This document shows, in pieces, positions 48,712 through 57,001 of a stretch of 64,000 nt of DNA. Positions within the stretch are counted from its first letter, which is position 1. Every line of letters begins with the position of its first letter. The DNA is from JAIBJN01 sp963830885 (GTDB taxonomy: Bacteria; Actinomycetota; Thermoleophilia; Gaiellales; Gaiellaceae). The stretch covers positions 62,001 through 126,000 of the forward strand of contig CAWHOA010000022.1 in the NCBI GenBank assembly GCA_963830885.1, in the 5' to 3' direction. The position numbers were made by a program, and so were the translations under genes. The notes beneath the pieces were generated by a model. The model was given only the letters and a program-made list of their open reading frames with translations. It had not been told where the DNA came from and ran no database searches.

Positions 48712-49489
48712 CGGCTTCCTCGACGTGCCGGCCCGCTCGCCCAAGCCGCGCGTCAAGGGGCTCACGCACGTGATCGACAAGGGGCTGAACCTCCGCGACA
48801 TCGAGGGCCTCTTCGACACGGCGGGCGCCTACGTCGACGTGGTCAAGCTCGGCTGGGGCACGTCGTACGTCACCAACAACCTCGAGAAGAAGATCGCGCT
48901 CTACCGGTCGCTGGAGACGCCCGTCGTCTGCGGCGGCACGCTCTTCGAGGCCGTCGTCGCGCGCGGGAAGCTCGACGAGTACAAGAGCTGGCTGACCGAG
49001 AACCGCCTGGCGCACGTCGAGGTCTCGGACGGGACGATCGACCTCCCGCGCGAGCGCAAGCTCGAGCTGATCGCCGACCTGGCGCAGGACTTCGTCGTCC
49101 TCTCCGAGGTCGGCTCCAAGGACGAGGAGGTCGTCTACGCGCCCTATCAGTGGGTCGAGTGGATGCGCGAGGAGCTCGACGCCGGCGCCTGGAAGGTGAT
49201 CACCGAGGGCCGCGAGGGCGGGAACGCCGGCATCTACCGGCCGACCGGCGAGATGCGCACCGGCCTGATCGACGAGATCGTCCACGACATCGATCCGGCC
49301 GACATCATCTTCGAGGCGCCGCTGAAGGCCTCCCAGGCCTGGTTCGTCCGCAAGTTCGGGCCCGAGGTCAACCTCGGCAACATCCCGCCCGACGAGGTCA
49401 TCCCGCTCGAGACGCTGCGTCTCGGGCTCCGCGCCGACACCCTCAGGGAGGTGCTGCTCGGTGATCAGCCCGCACCTGTCGCTGACTGA
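48698..49489 (+). CDS. comA: phosphosulfolactate synthase
   Basis: 263 aa, TIM-barrel ComA family. It adds sulfite to phosphoenolpyruvate to give (R)-2-phospho-3-sulfolactate, first step of coenzyme M synthesis in methanogens and of sulfolactate formation in some bacteria. Features: PRVKGLTHVIDKGLNLRDIEGLFDTAGAYVDVVKLGWGTSYV, VCGGTLFEAVVARGKLDEY, HVEVSDGTIDLP, VLSEVGSKDEE and ITEGREGGNAGIYRPTGEMR. Overlaps fumarase beta by 14 nt and cysH by 29 nt. No comB or comC is nearby. Confidence 0.92.
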   Translation: MPGSDGFLDVPARSPKPRVKGLTHVIDKGLNLRDIEGLFDTAGAYVDVVKLGWGTSYVTNNLEKKIALYRSLETPVVCGGTLFEAVVARGKLDEYKSWLTENRLAHVEVSDGTIDLPRERKLELIADLAQDFVVLSEVGSKDEEVVYAPYQWVEWMREELDAGAWKVITEGREGGNAGIYRPTGEMRTGLIDEIVHDIDPADIIFEAPLKASQAWFVRKFGPEVNLGNIPPDEVIPLETLRLGLRADTLREVLLGDQPAPVAD

Positions 49490-50156
49490 CGCCGAGATCG
49501 AGGCTTTGCCGGCGGAGGACGTCCTCCGCTGGGCCTTCGAGGAGTTCGGCGAACGCCTCTGCCTCTCGTGCTCCTGGCAGAAGCAGTCCTCAGTCCTCGT
49601 GCACATGGTCTCCGAGCTCGGGCTCGACGTGGACATCGTCGAGCTCGACACGCAGCTCTTCTTCCGGGAGTCCTACGAGACCCGCGAGCGGCTCGTCGCG
49701 CGCTACGGGCTCAACCTGATCGTTCCCGAGGTGATCACGATCGCCGAGCAGCACAAGCAGGAGGGCCCGAACCTCTGGGAGACGAACCCCGACCGCTGCT
49801 GCCACATCCGCAAGGTCGAGCCGCTGCTCCAGGTGCTGGAGCCCTACGACGCCTGGGTCTCGGGCATCCGGCGCGAGCAGTCGCCCTCGCGGGCGGACGC
49901 CAAGAAAGTCGAGCGCTCCGAGCGCTACGGCGTCTGGAAGGTGCAGCCGCTCGCGGACTGGACCGAGAAGGACGTCTGGCGGTACATCGTCCAGAACGAC
50001 ATTCCCTACAACCCGCTGCACGATGTCGGCTACCGTTCGATCGGCTGCATCCCGTGCACCCGGCCGACGCGGCCGGACGAGGAGGAGCGCGCAGGCCGCT
50101 GGGCCGGCTCCGACAAGCTGGAGTGCGGCATCCACGTTGAGAACAAGGACACCTAG
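49461..50156 (+). CDS. cysH: assimilatory adenylyl-sulfate reductase (CysH family, 4Fe-4S type)
   Basis: 231 aa. Reduces activated sulfate to sulfite. It carries the CysH core (LSCSWQKQSSVLVHMVSELG, the PP-loop-like site, ELDTQLFFRESYETRERL), the paired cluster cysteines RCCHIRK and CIPCTRPTR, and the catalytic Cys in KLECGIH near the C-terminus. The CC...CxxC set marks the iron-sulfur form, which in known enzymes uses APS rather than PAPS. Start GTG 49461 overlaps comA by 29 nt, directly linking sulfite production to ComA. Confidence 0.94.
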   Translation: MISPHLSLTDAEIEALPAEDVLRWAFEEFGERLCLSCSWQKQSSVLVHMVSELGLDVDIVELDTQLFFRESYETRERLVARYGLNLIVPEVITIAEQHKQEGPNLWETNPDRCCHIRKVEPLLQVLEPYDAWVSGIRREQSPSRADAKKVERSERYGVWKVQPLADWTEKDVWRYIVQNDIPYNPLHDVGYRSIGCIPCTRPTRPDEEERAGRWAGSDKLECGIHVENKDT

Positions 50157-50168
50157 AAGGAGACACGG

Positions 50169-50768
50169 TTGAGCGAGAACATCTTTGCCCACGAGCACCC
50201 CGAGTCCGACCGCGCGCGCGGCGGCGGGTTCACGCTCTGGTTTACCGGGCTCTCGGGCTCCGGCAAGACCACGATCGCGCACCTCGTCGGGCCCGCTCTG
50301 GACGAGCGCGGCCACGTCGTCGAGTACCTCGACGGCGACACGGTCCGCACGCACCTGTCGAAGGGACTCGGGTTCTCCAAGGAGGACCGGGACACGAACA
50401 TCGAGCGGATCGGCTGGGTCGCCTCGCGCATCACGCGCCACGGCGGCACCGCCGTCACCGCCGCCATCTCGCCCTACATCGAGACGCGCCAGAAGGCGCG
50501 CGAGATGGTGGAGCCGTTCGGCCCCTTCGTCGAGGTCTTCGTGAACGCGTCGGTCGAGGAGTGCGCGCGCCGCGACACCAACGGTCTCTACGCCAAGGCC
50601 TACGCCGGCGAGATCAAGGGCTTCACCGGCGTCGACGACCCGTACGAGGCGCCGGAGAGCCCCGAGATCGTGGTCGACACCGAGGCGCAAACTCCCGAGG
50701 AGAGTGCGCAGATCGTCGTCGCCCGGCTCGAGGAGCTGGGCCTGATCGGGTCCGAGGTGCGGGCGTGA
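50169..50768 (+). CDS. cysC: adenylyl-sulfate kinase
   Basis: 199 aa. Phosphorylates APS to PAPS. P-loop WFTGLSGSGKTTIAHLVG (~residues 24-41), EYLDGDTVRTHLSKGLGFSKEDRDTNIERIGWVA, and the lid region with CARRDTNGLYAKAYAGEIKGFTGVDDPYE. Starts at TTG 50169 behind AAGGAGA; overlaps sat by GTGA. Because the adjacent CysH looks APS-specific, the PAPS may serve sulfotransferases such as the one at 60032. Confidence 0.94.
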   Translation: MSENIFAHEHPESDRARGGGFTLWFTGLSGSGKTTIAHLVGPALDERGHVVEYLDGDTVRTHLSKGLGFSKEDRDTNIERIGWVASRITRHGGTAVTAAISPYIETRQKAREMVEPFGPFVEVFVNASVEECARRDTNGLYAKAYAGEIKGFTGVDDPYEAPESPEIVVDTEAQTPEESAQIVVARLEELGLIGSEVRA

Positions 50769-51901
50769 GCGCCGTGGCCACCGACCAGTTGATCAGGCCG
50801 CACGGCGGCGTTCTCGTCCCCCGCGCGGGCGAGCGGCCGGACGACGTCGACTCGCTGGAGGCCGTCGTGCTCACCTCGCGCGAGCTCTCCGACCTCGACA
50901 TGCTCGCCTCGGGGGCGCTCTCCCCGCTCACCGGCTTCATGGGCAGGGCGGACTACGAGGGCGTCGTCGAGTCGATGCGCCTCGCCAACGGCCTGCCCTG
51001 GGCGCTACCCGTCTGCCTGGCCGTGGCCGAGGGGCCGAAGGGCGACCGCGTCGCACTTACGGACGAGAGCGGCAGGCGGCTCGCCGTGCTCGAGGTCGAG
51101 GACGTCTACCCGTACGACAAGGAGCGGGAGGCCGAGCAGTGCTTCCGCACGGCCGACGGCGAGCATCCGGGCGTCGCGCGCCTGTACGCGCAGCACGGCT
51201 CGTACCTGGCCGGCTCGGTGACGATCTTCGAGCGGCTCGAGCCGGAGTTCCCGCAGCTCCACAGGGATCCCGCCGACACCCGCGCGCTGTTCGCCGAGCG
51301 CGGCTGGAAGCGCGTCGTCGGCTTCCAGACCCGCAACCCGATCCATCGGGCGCACGAGTACCTGACGAAGTGCGCGCTCGAGACCGTGGACGGCCTCCTC
51401 ATCCATCCGCTGGTCGGTGCGACGAAGTCGGACGACGTCCCCGTCGACGTGCGCGTCAAGGCCTACGACGTGCTGACGGAGGGCTACTACCCCGCCGACC
51501 GCGTCGTCGTCTCGGCCTTCCCGGCCGCGATGCGCTACGCCGGGCCGCGTGAGGCGATCTGGCACGCGATCTGCCGCAAGAACTACGGCTGCTCGCACTT
51601 CATCGTCGGCCGCGACCACGCCGGCGTCGGCAGCTACTACGGCACCTACGACGCGCAGCTCATCTTCGACGAGTTCGAGCCGCACGAGCTCGACATCGAG
51701 CCGATGTTCTTCGAGCACTCCTTCTGGTGCAAGGTCTGCGGCCAGATGGCGACCGCGAAGACCTGCCCGCACGGAGGAGACGACCACGTCTTCCTCTCCG
51801 GCACCAAGGTGCGCGAGCTCCTCTCCGAGGGGCAGCTCCCGCCTGAGGAGTTCACGCGGCCGGAGGTTGCCGAGGTTCTGATCGAGGCGTACCGGAGCTA
51901 G
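50765..51901 (+). CDS. sat: sulfate adenylyltransferase
   Basis: 378 aa, single-chain ATP sulfurylase: sulfate + ATP to APS. Motifs: SGALSPLTGFMGRADYEGVV, GFQTRNPIHRAHEYLTKCALE (QxRNPxHxxH), HPLVGATKSDDVPVDVRV, and FIVGRDHAGVGSYYGTYDAQ (GRDHAGVG). A zinc-ribbon-like CKVCGQMATAKTCPHGGDDH lies near the C-terminus. Start GTG 50765 overlaps the cysC stop. Last sulfur gene of the operon. Confidence 0.95.
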   Translation: MSAVATDQLIRPHGGVLVPRAGERPDDVDSLEAVVLTSRELSDLDMLASGALSPLTGFMGRADYEGVVESMRLANGLPWALPVCLAVAEGPKGDRVALTDESGRRLAVLEVEDVYPYDKEREAEQCFRTADGEHPGVARLYAQHGSYLAGSVTIFERLEPEFPQLHRDPADTRALFAERGWKRVVGFQTRNPIHRAHEYLTKCALETVDGLLIHPLVGATKSDDVPVDVRVKAYDVLTEGYYPADRVVVSAFPAAMRYAGPREAIWHAICRKNYGCSHFIVGRDHAGVGSYYGTYDAQLIFDEFEPHELDIEPMFFEHSFWCKVCGQMATAKTCPHGGDDHVFLSGTKVRELLSEGQLPPEEFTRPEVAEVLIEAYRS

Positions 51902-51924
51902 CGCTCTCCTACAATCGCGAAGCC

Positions 51925-52629
51925 ATGCGGGTCGCCTGGGTGAGCTTCGCACGCCGGTGGAAGCTCGTGCTCGCAGTCGCGCTCCTCGTCGGCTCGGTCG
52001 CGGCCTTCAGCTATACGGAGAAGCTGAAGGTCACGCGCTCGCCCGTCGGCGTCCCGCGCTTCGATCGCTGGCTGAACCCGGGCTGCGACTGTCCTCAAGA
52101 GCGCGTCGCCCTCAGCTTCCAGCTCCGCAAGCCGCAGCGGGTCGATGTGGACATCGTCGATGCTGACGGTGACCGCGTTCGCGTGCTGGCGACCGGTGAG
52201 CGCCTGCCGAGGGGGCGGGTCGAGTACGAGTGGGACGGTCGAGACGACTCGGGGGCGGTCGTTCCCGACGGCGTCTACCGCGTCCGCGTCCGTCTGCTGG
52301 ACGACCGCCGGACGATCGTCATCCCCGTGGAAGTCCACGTCGATACGCAGCCGCCGCGGGTCGGGGGCGTGCGCGTCTCTCCGCGGTCGGTCGCCGCGGG
52401 CGCGCAGGTGGCGATCCGCTTCCGGACGAACGAGGTCGGCACCCCGGTCGTCTTCGTGGGCGGCGCGGAGGCCGAGCGCGCGCGTCGCGTCCGGCCGGGG
52501 GACCGCCGCGTCGTGTGGATTCCGGGGGCGGCGGGTACCTACCAGGTCGCCGTCGCCATGAGCGACCGCGCGGGCAACGTCTCGCCGCCCTCCGCGGCCG
52601 TCCAGGTGACCGTCACAGAGCCGCGCTGA
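51925..52629 (+). CDS. membrane-anchored protein with FlgD-type Ig-like domain
   Basis: 234 aa. A signal anchor (KLVLAVALLVGSVAAFSYTEKL) is followed by a CDC pair and a FlgD-like Ig fold with VEYEWDGRDDSGAVVPDGVYRVRVRLLD, then a second beta domain ending AGTYQVAVAMSDRAGNVSPPSAAVQVTV. It is extracytoplasmic; function unknown. TACAAT (51910-51915) lies 9 nt before the ATG, so it has its own promoter rather than simply continuing the sulfur operon. Confidence 0.75.
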   Translation: MRVAWVSFARRWKLVLAVALLVGSVAAFSYTEKLKVTRSPVGVPRFDRWLNPGCDCPQERVALSFQLRKPQRVDVDIVDADGDRVRVLATGERLPRGRVEYEWDGRDDSGAVVPDGVYRVRVRLLDDRRTIVIPVEVHVDTQPPRVGGVRVSPRSVAAGAQVAIRFRTNEVGTPVVFVGGAEAERARRVRPGDRRVVWIPGAAGTYQVAVAMSDRAGNVSPPSAAVQVTVTEPR

Positions 52630-52649
52630 GCGCCGTGTGTCAGGCGCTC
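52628..52649. terminator. hairpin spanning two convergent stop codons
   Basis: GAGCGCC (52628-52634), 8-nt loop, GGCGCTC (52643-52649). It overlaps the stop codons of the Ig-domain gene and the convergent Wzy-like gene; modest but well placed as a bidirectional terminator. Confidence 0.45.
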
Positions 52650-54154
52650 GCCTCTCCGGAGGCAGCGCCACCCGATCCTGGCCCAGGCCCCTTCACCGGA
52701 GACACGGCCGGCAGATCCGCGGGCGCGGGGTGGAGGGCGAGCGAAAGGCAGGCCGCGGCCAGCCCGACGATCCCCCAGGTGAACGGGTCTTCGAAGAAGC
52801 CGCTGTACAAGAGCGAGTGCACGAAGAGCACGGTGAAAGCCGCCAGGAGCGCGAGCCCGAACGCCGGCCGCCGCTGCATCGCGAGGAGCGTCGCCCGCAC
52901 GGTCGCCGCGAGGAACGCCAGGTAGAGGATCAGCCCGACTGCGCCCAGCTCCGCCGCCAGCGTCAGCGGCGTCGTGTGTGAGACGTTACGCCGCTTGAGC
53001 TTGCGGGCGTCTTCCAGGCGGCTGCTGGCCCGTGGCTGCGCCCCGATGCCGACGCCCACGACCGGATTGTCGAGGAAGACCGGGAGGGTGAGGGAGGCAA
53101 GCGGCGCGCGGCCGCTCGTCACGCGGCGCAGCGACTCGTCGTGCGTGACGGCGGCGATCACACCCACGGCGGCGAGCACGAGGGCAGCGGTCGTTGCGGC
53201 CAGGACCCGGCGGGAGACGCGGTCGCCCGCGAGGATCCCGATGACGAGCACCGCGGCGAAGAGCGCGACGAAGCTCGACTGCGAGTAGGAGAAGAAGACG
53301 CCCACCAGCAGGAGGCCGAGAAGCGGGAGGCCGTGAGCGGGTCGCACCTTGTCGAGCCAGAGGAGGACGAGCAGCACGACGATCCCGAGCACGAGGAAAC
53401 GTCCGTAGATGCTCGGGTCCGTGAAGATCGAGGTGACGCGGAAGTAGGACCTGTACGCATTCGTGAACTGAAACTGGAGGTCGTCCGCGTAGAAGAGCGT
53501 GTGTGTCCATTGCTGCCAGAGCCCAATCAGAGCGACGACGGCGGCCTCGGCCAGCAGCACGACGGCAAGCGCGCGCGAGACGATTCCCGACAGGATCGTC
53601 TGCGCAACGAGCACAACGAGCATCGTGAACGGGAGCAGGAAGAAGAGGAGGTCGATCACGCCCTCGCGCGGGTCCCTGGACCACACCAGCGAGAGCGAGG
53701 CGAAGCCGACGAGCCCGGCCGTGGGCGCGGCGAGCAGGACCGGCAGCGGCCGCCACTCGCCGCGGAAGGCCCCGTAGGCCAGGGCGAGCGCGCCGGCCCC
53801 GAGCACCGCGTAAAGCGGGACGAGGAGGAACGCCTTCTCGTCTTCGAGCGTGATCGAGACGCGCACCGGGGCCACGGCCAGGAGCGCCACCGGGAGCGCA
53901 GCCGGGATGCGCACGAAGAGGACGGCGAGGCCCGCGGCGGCCGCCAGCCCGCAGAGGGCCGCGCCGAGCCGGAGCGGCGAGCGCACGATCTGCTCGAGCT
54001 GGTCGGGGACGAGCGCGAGCGCAAGGCCTGTGCCGGCGGCGAGCAGGAGCGCGAGCCCGGCGAGCACCTGGAGGCGGGAGCGGGCAAGCAGGATCACGGG
54101 CGCGCCGATTGCGCCCACGACGGCCGCCGCCTCGGCGAGTTCGACGCGCTCCAT
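52640..54154 (-). CDS. O-antigen ligase/polymerase-like membrane protein (Wzy_C)
   Basis: 504 aa, about twelve transmembrane helices with a large extracytoplasmic loop. The Wzy_C/ligase region is visible: FTNAYRSYFRVTSIFTDPSIYGRFLVLGIVVL, SYSQSSFVALFAA, VFLDNPVVGVGIGAQPRAS and RRNVSHTTPLTLAAELGAVGLILYLAFLA (the conserved H-P-L/T-E-x-G pattern). Probably polymerises or ligates a lipid-linked surface glycan. No neighbouring gene fixes the substrate. Confidence 0.88.
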   Translation of the reverse strand: MERVELAEAAAVVGAIGAPVILLARSRLQVLAGLALLLAAGTGLALALVPDQLEQIVRSPLRLGAALCGLAAAAGLAVLFVRIPAALPVALLAVAPVRVSITLEDEKAFLLVPLYAVLGAGALALAYGAFRGEWRPLPVLLAAPTAGLVGFASLSLVWSRDPREGVIDLLFFLLPFTMLVVLVAQTILSGIVSRALAVVLLAEAAVVALIGLWQQWTHTLFYADDLQFQFTNAYRSYFRVTSIFTDPSIYGRFLVLGIVVLLVLLWLDKVRPAHGLPLLGLLLVGVFFSYSQSSFVALFAAVLVIGILAGDRVSRRVLAATTAALVLAAVGVIAAVTHDESLRRVTSGRAPLASLTLPVFLDNPVVGVGIGAQPRASSRLEDARKLKRRNVSHTTPLTLAAELGAVGLILYLAFLAATVRATLLAMQRRPAFGLALLAAFTVLFVHSLLYSGFFEDPFTWGIVGLAAACLSLALHPAPADLPAVSPVKGPGPGSGGAASGEASA

Positions 54155-54189
54155 GATCGGTCGCGAAGCCTAGACGGCGCGGGCCCCGC

Positions 54190-54615
54190 TCAGCGGCAGT
54201 CGGCGCAGAGGCCCGAGACCTCGAGCCGGTGGCCCGTCGTCACGAAGCCCTGCGCCGCCGAGATCCGCTCGAGCCAGGGGTCGAGCTCGCAGCCCTCGAG
54301 CTCGACGACCCGGTGACAGCTCGAACAGACGAGATGGTGGTGATGGCCGTCGCCGCAGCGCCTGTAGCAGAGCTCGCCCTGGCGGTGGGAGAGGGCGTCG
54401 ATCACGCCCTCGTCCGCGAGGAGCCCGAGCGTGCGGTAGACGGTTGCGAGGCCGAGGCGCTCGCCCTGTCCGCGCAGGCGCCCGTGGAGCTCCTGCGCGG
54501 TGACGTCGTCGTGCTCCTTCATCAGCTCGGCGAGGACGGTCAGGCGCTGCCGCGTGGGCCTAACGCCCACGTCCCGGAGCAGCTCGGCTGCCCGTTCTTG
54601 CTCGGCCGTGGCCAC
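54190..54615 (-). CDS. zur: Fur-family zinc uptake regulator
   Basis: 141 aa. Winged helix VRPTRQRLTVLAELMKEHDDVTAQELHGRLRG...ATVYRTLGLLADEGVIDAL; zinc-binding GDGHHHHLVCSSCHRVVELEGCELD and a C-terminal GLCADC. Two CxxC pairs form the structural site. Being divergent from znuA with a Zur-box-like palindrome between identifies it as Zur rather than Fur. Start GTG 54615 is exactly 6 nt after TAGCAT (54627-54622, minus strand), so the transcript is probably leaderless. Confidence 0.9.
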   Translation of the reverse strand: MATAEQERAAELLRDVGVRPTRQRLTVLAELMKEHDDVTAQELHGRLRGQGERLGLATVYRTLGLLADEGVIDALSHRQGELCYRRCGDGHHHHLVCSSCHRVVELEGCELDPWLERISAAQGFVTTGHRLEVSGLCADCR

Positions 54616-54655
54616 CGGGGTATGCTAGCACCGATGATAACGAGAACCGTTCTCA
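54598..54655. promoter_or_regulatory. overlapping zur/znuA promoters and Zur box
   Basis: Plus strand: TTGCTC (54598-54603), 17 bp, TATGCT (54621-54626), then 7 nt to the znuA ATG. Minus strand: TAGCAT (54627-54622), then 6 nt to the zur GTG; the two -10 boxes share five bases. A 21-bp palindrome of the form TGA-N-AACG-N5-CGTT-N-TCA occupies 54635-54655, covering the znuA transcription and translation start and the upstream side of the zur promoter. It fits an actinobacterial Zur box. Confidence 0.75.
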
Positions 54656-55485
54656 CTACAGCCGTTCTGGGATTGAGTCTTGCCGCCTGCGGCGGGAGCG
54701 GCGGGAACGGCTCCGGGGGGACGCAGGTCGTGGCTGGCTTTTACCCGCTCGCCTTCGCGGCGGAGGAGATCGGTGGCGACCGCGTCGAGGTGACGAATCT
54801 CACGCCCGCGGGCGCCGAGCCCCACGACGTCGAGCTCACGCCGCGGGACGTGGAGCGTGTCCGCTCGGCCGATGTCGTCCTCTATGCCGGCGGCTTACAG
54901 CCCGCGCTCGAGGAGGCCGCGGACGGCGCAGACGGCGTGGTTGTCGACGTGCTCGACGGCCTGGAGCTGCGCGAGGGGGACGGCGGGGTCGACCCGCACG
55001 TCTGGCTCGACCCGGAGCGCTTCGCGCACGTGGTCGAGCGGGTCGGCGAGGAACTGGGGCGCGAAGCGCCGGCCCGGGCGCTCGCTGCCCGGCTGCGCGC
55101 GCTCGACGAGGAGCTGCGCGCGGGGCTCGCCGACTGCGACCGGCGTGAGCTCGTGACCGCCCACGACGCCTTCGGGTACCTCGCCGACCGCTACGCCCTC
55201 GACACGATCCCGATCGCCGGCCTCTCCCCCGAGGCGGAGCCGGCCCCGCGCGACCTCGAGGAGGTTGCCGAGCTCGTGGAGGAGCACGCCGCGACGACCG
55301 TCTTCGTCGAGCCGCTGCTGTCGCCGGAGGTCGGCGAGACGGTCGCCCGCGAGGCCGGCGCCGAGACCGCCGTGCTCGATCCGCTCGAGGGGCTGACGGA
55401 GGAGGACCTGGCCGCCGGCGAGGACTACTTCTCCGTGATGCGGGCCAACCTGGAGGCGCTGCGCGAAGGGCTCGGATGCCGGTGA
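54634..55485 (+). CDS. znuA: zinc ABC transporter substrate-binding lipoprotein
   Basis: 283 aa. Lipoprotein signal (TAVLGLSLAACGGSG, lipobox Cys at ~19). Cluster A-1 binding protein of the ZnuA type: VVAGFYPLAFAAEEIGGDRVEVTNLTPAGAEPHDVELTPRD (first His ligand), VDPHVWLDPERFAHVVE (second), VTAHDAFGYLADRY (third) and a terminal acidic VLDPLEGLTEEDL. It lacks the His-rich loop of E. coli ZnuA. The ATG at 54634 is leaderless by its -10 spacing, and the Zur box overlaps it. Confidence 0.92.
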   Translation: MITRTVLTTAVLGLSLAACGGSGGNGSGGTQVVAGFYPLAFAAEEIGGDRVEVTNLTPAGAEPHDVELTPRDVERVRSADVVLYAGGLQPALEEAADGADGVVVDVLDGLELREGDGGVDPHVWLDPERFAHVVERVGEELGREAPARALAARLRALDEELRAGLADCDRRELVTAHDAFGYLADRYALDTIPIAGLSPEAEPAPRDLEEVAELVEEHAATTVFVEPLLSPEVGETVAREAGAETAVLDPLEGLTEEDLAAGEDYFSVMRANLEALREGLGCR

Positions 55486-56205
55486 CGCCGGTGGAGCTCG
55501 AGGGCGTCTCCTTCGCCTACCGGCCGGGCCAGCCGGTGCTGAACGACGTCGAGCCTCTCCGTCGCCGAGAACGAGTTCGTGGCGATCGCGGGGCCGAACG
55601 GGGGCGGCAAGACGACGCTGATCCGTCTCGTGCTCGGGCTCGCGCGTCCGACGGCTGGGTCGGTGCGCCTCTTCGGCGAGCCGGCGCACCGCTTCTCCCG
55701 GCGCGCGACGCTCGGGTACGTCCCGCAGCGCGCGCGCATCGGCGGCGAGGGGCCGATGACCGTACGGGAGGTCGTCTCTGCGGGCCGCCTCGCGCAGGGC
55801 GGCCTGCTCGGCCCGCTGCGCGCCCGCGACCGCGCGATCGTCGAGGAGGCGATGGCCGACGTCGGGCTCGGCGAGCTCGGCGACGCGCAGCTCTCCGAGC
55901 TCTCGGGCGGCCAGCAGCAGCGCGCCTTCATCGCCAAGGCGCTCGCCGGGCAGCCCTCGCTCCTCGTCCTGGACGAGCCGACGGCGGGCGTCGACGCCGG
56001 CTCCCAGGAGTCGCTCGCGCGGCTGCTCGACCGCCTCCACCGCGAGCGGCACGTGACGACGCTCTACGTCTCGCACGAGTTCGGCGCGGTCGAGAGCATC
56101 GTCGACCGCCTCGTGCTCGTGCGCGGCGGGATCGTCTTCGACGGGCCGCCGAGCACGCTCCCCGGCGAGTGGCACGACCCCTCGCACGCCCATGCTCGAC
56201 TCTGA
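55476..56205 (+). CDS. znuC: zinc ABC transporter ATPase (one frameshift as sequenced)
   Basis: About 242 aa after repair. The start ATG 55476 overlaps znuA (MPVTPVELEGVSFAYRPGQPVLNDV). One extra base at 55550-55552 breaks the frame; removing it gives SLSVAENEFVAIAGPNGGGKTTLIRLVLG with the Walker A motif. Then LGYVPQRARIGGEGPMTV, signature LSGGQQQRAFIAKAL, Walker B LLVLDEPTAGVD and H-loop VSHEFG. It energises zinc uptake with ZnuB and ZnuA. As sequenced, translation could only resume at GTG 55579. Confidence 0.9.
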
Positions 56206-56992
56206 GTTCATGCGGCTCGCCTTCGCGGCGGGCGCGGTCATCGGCATCCTCGCGCCGGCGGTCGGCTTCTTCCTCGTCCAGCGGAACATGAGCCTCGTCG
56301 GCGACGGGATCGGCCACACGGCCTTCGCCGGCGTCGCGCTCGGCTACCTGCTCGGCATCTCGCCGGTGCTGACCGCGCTGCTCGCCGCCGTGGCCGGTGC
56401 GGTGGGGATCGAGTGGCTGCGCTCCCGCCGCCGGACGGCCGGTGACCAGGCACTGGCGCTTCTCTTCTACACCGGGCTCGCCGCCGGGGTGGTGCTCGCC
56501 TCCTCGGCGGGCGCGTTGAACATCGACCTTTTCGCCTTCCTCTTCGGGTCGATCCTCACGGTCACGCGCGAGGACCTCGTCGTCGTGGCCGTGCTCGGGC
56601 TGGGCGGGCTGGCGGTGATCGGCCTGCTGTACCGCGCGCTCGCCGGGGTGGTGGTCGACGAGGAGGGGGCGCAGGTCGCCGGCGTTCCGGTCGCGCCGCT
56701 GAACGTGCTCGTGGCCGGGCTCGCCGGCCTGACGATCGGGCTCTCGATGCAGATCGTCGGCATCCTCCTCATCGCCGCGCTGATGGTGCTGCCGGTGATC
56801 GCCTCCGGCCGCGTCGCCTGGAGCATGCGCTCGTCAATCGTCATCGCGATGGGGATCGGCCTCGCTTCCGTCTTCGCCGGCCTGACGATCGCGTACTACG
56901 CCGACCTGCCGCCGGGCGGGGCGATCGTCCTCGTCGCCGCGGGCGCGTTCGCCCTCGCGAGCCTGGCCGAGGTCGCCCGCGGGCATCGGTAG
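56192..56992 (+). CDS. znuB: zinc ABC transporter permease
   Basis: 266 aa, about eight transmembrane helices, ABC-3 family. Typical segments: PAVGFFLVQRNMSLVGDGIGHTAFAGVALGYLLG, DQALALLFYTGLAAGVVLAS, LFGSILTVTREDL and GLSMQIVGILLIAALMVLPVIAS. Overlaps znuC by 14 nt. Completes znuACB under probable Zur control. Its stop overlaps the -10 box of the following deacetylase gene. Confidence 0.92.
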   Translation: MLDSEFMRLAFAAGAVIGILAPAVGFFLVQRNMSLVGDGIGHTAFAGVALGYLLGISPVLTALLAAVAGAVGIEWLRSRRRTAGDQALALLFYTGLAAGVVLASSAGALNIDLFAFLFGSILTVTREDLVVVAVLGLGGLAVIGLLYRALAGVVVDEEGAQVAGVPVAPLNVLVAGLAGLTIGLSMQIVGILLIAALMVLPVIASGRVAWSMRSSIVIAMGIGLASVFAGLTIAYYADLPPGGAIVLVAAGAFALASLAEVARGHR

Positions 56993-57001
56993 GGTGACGC
57001 G

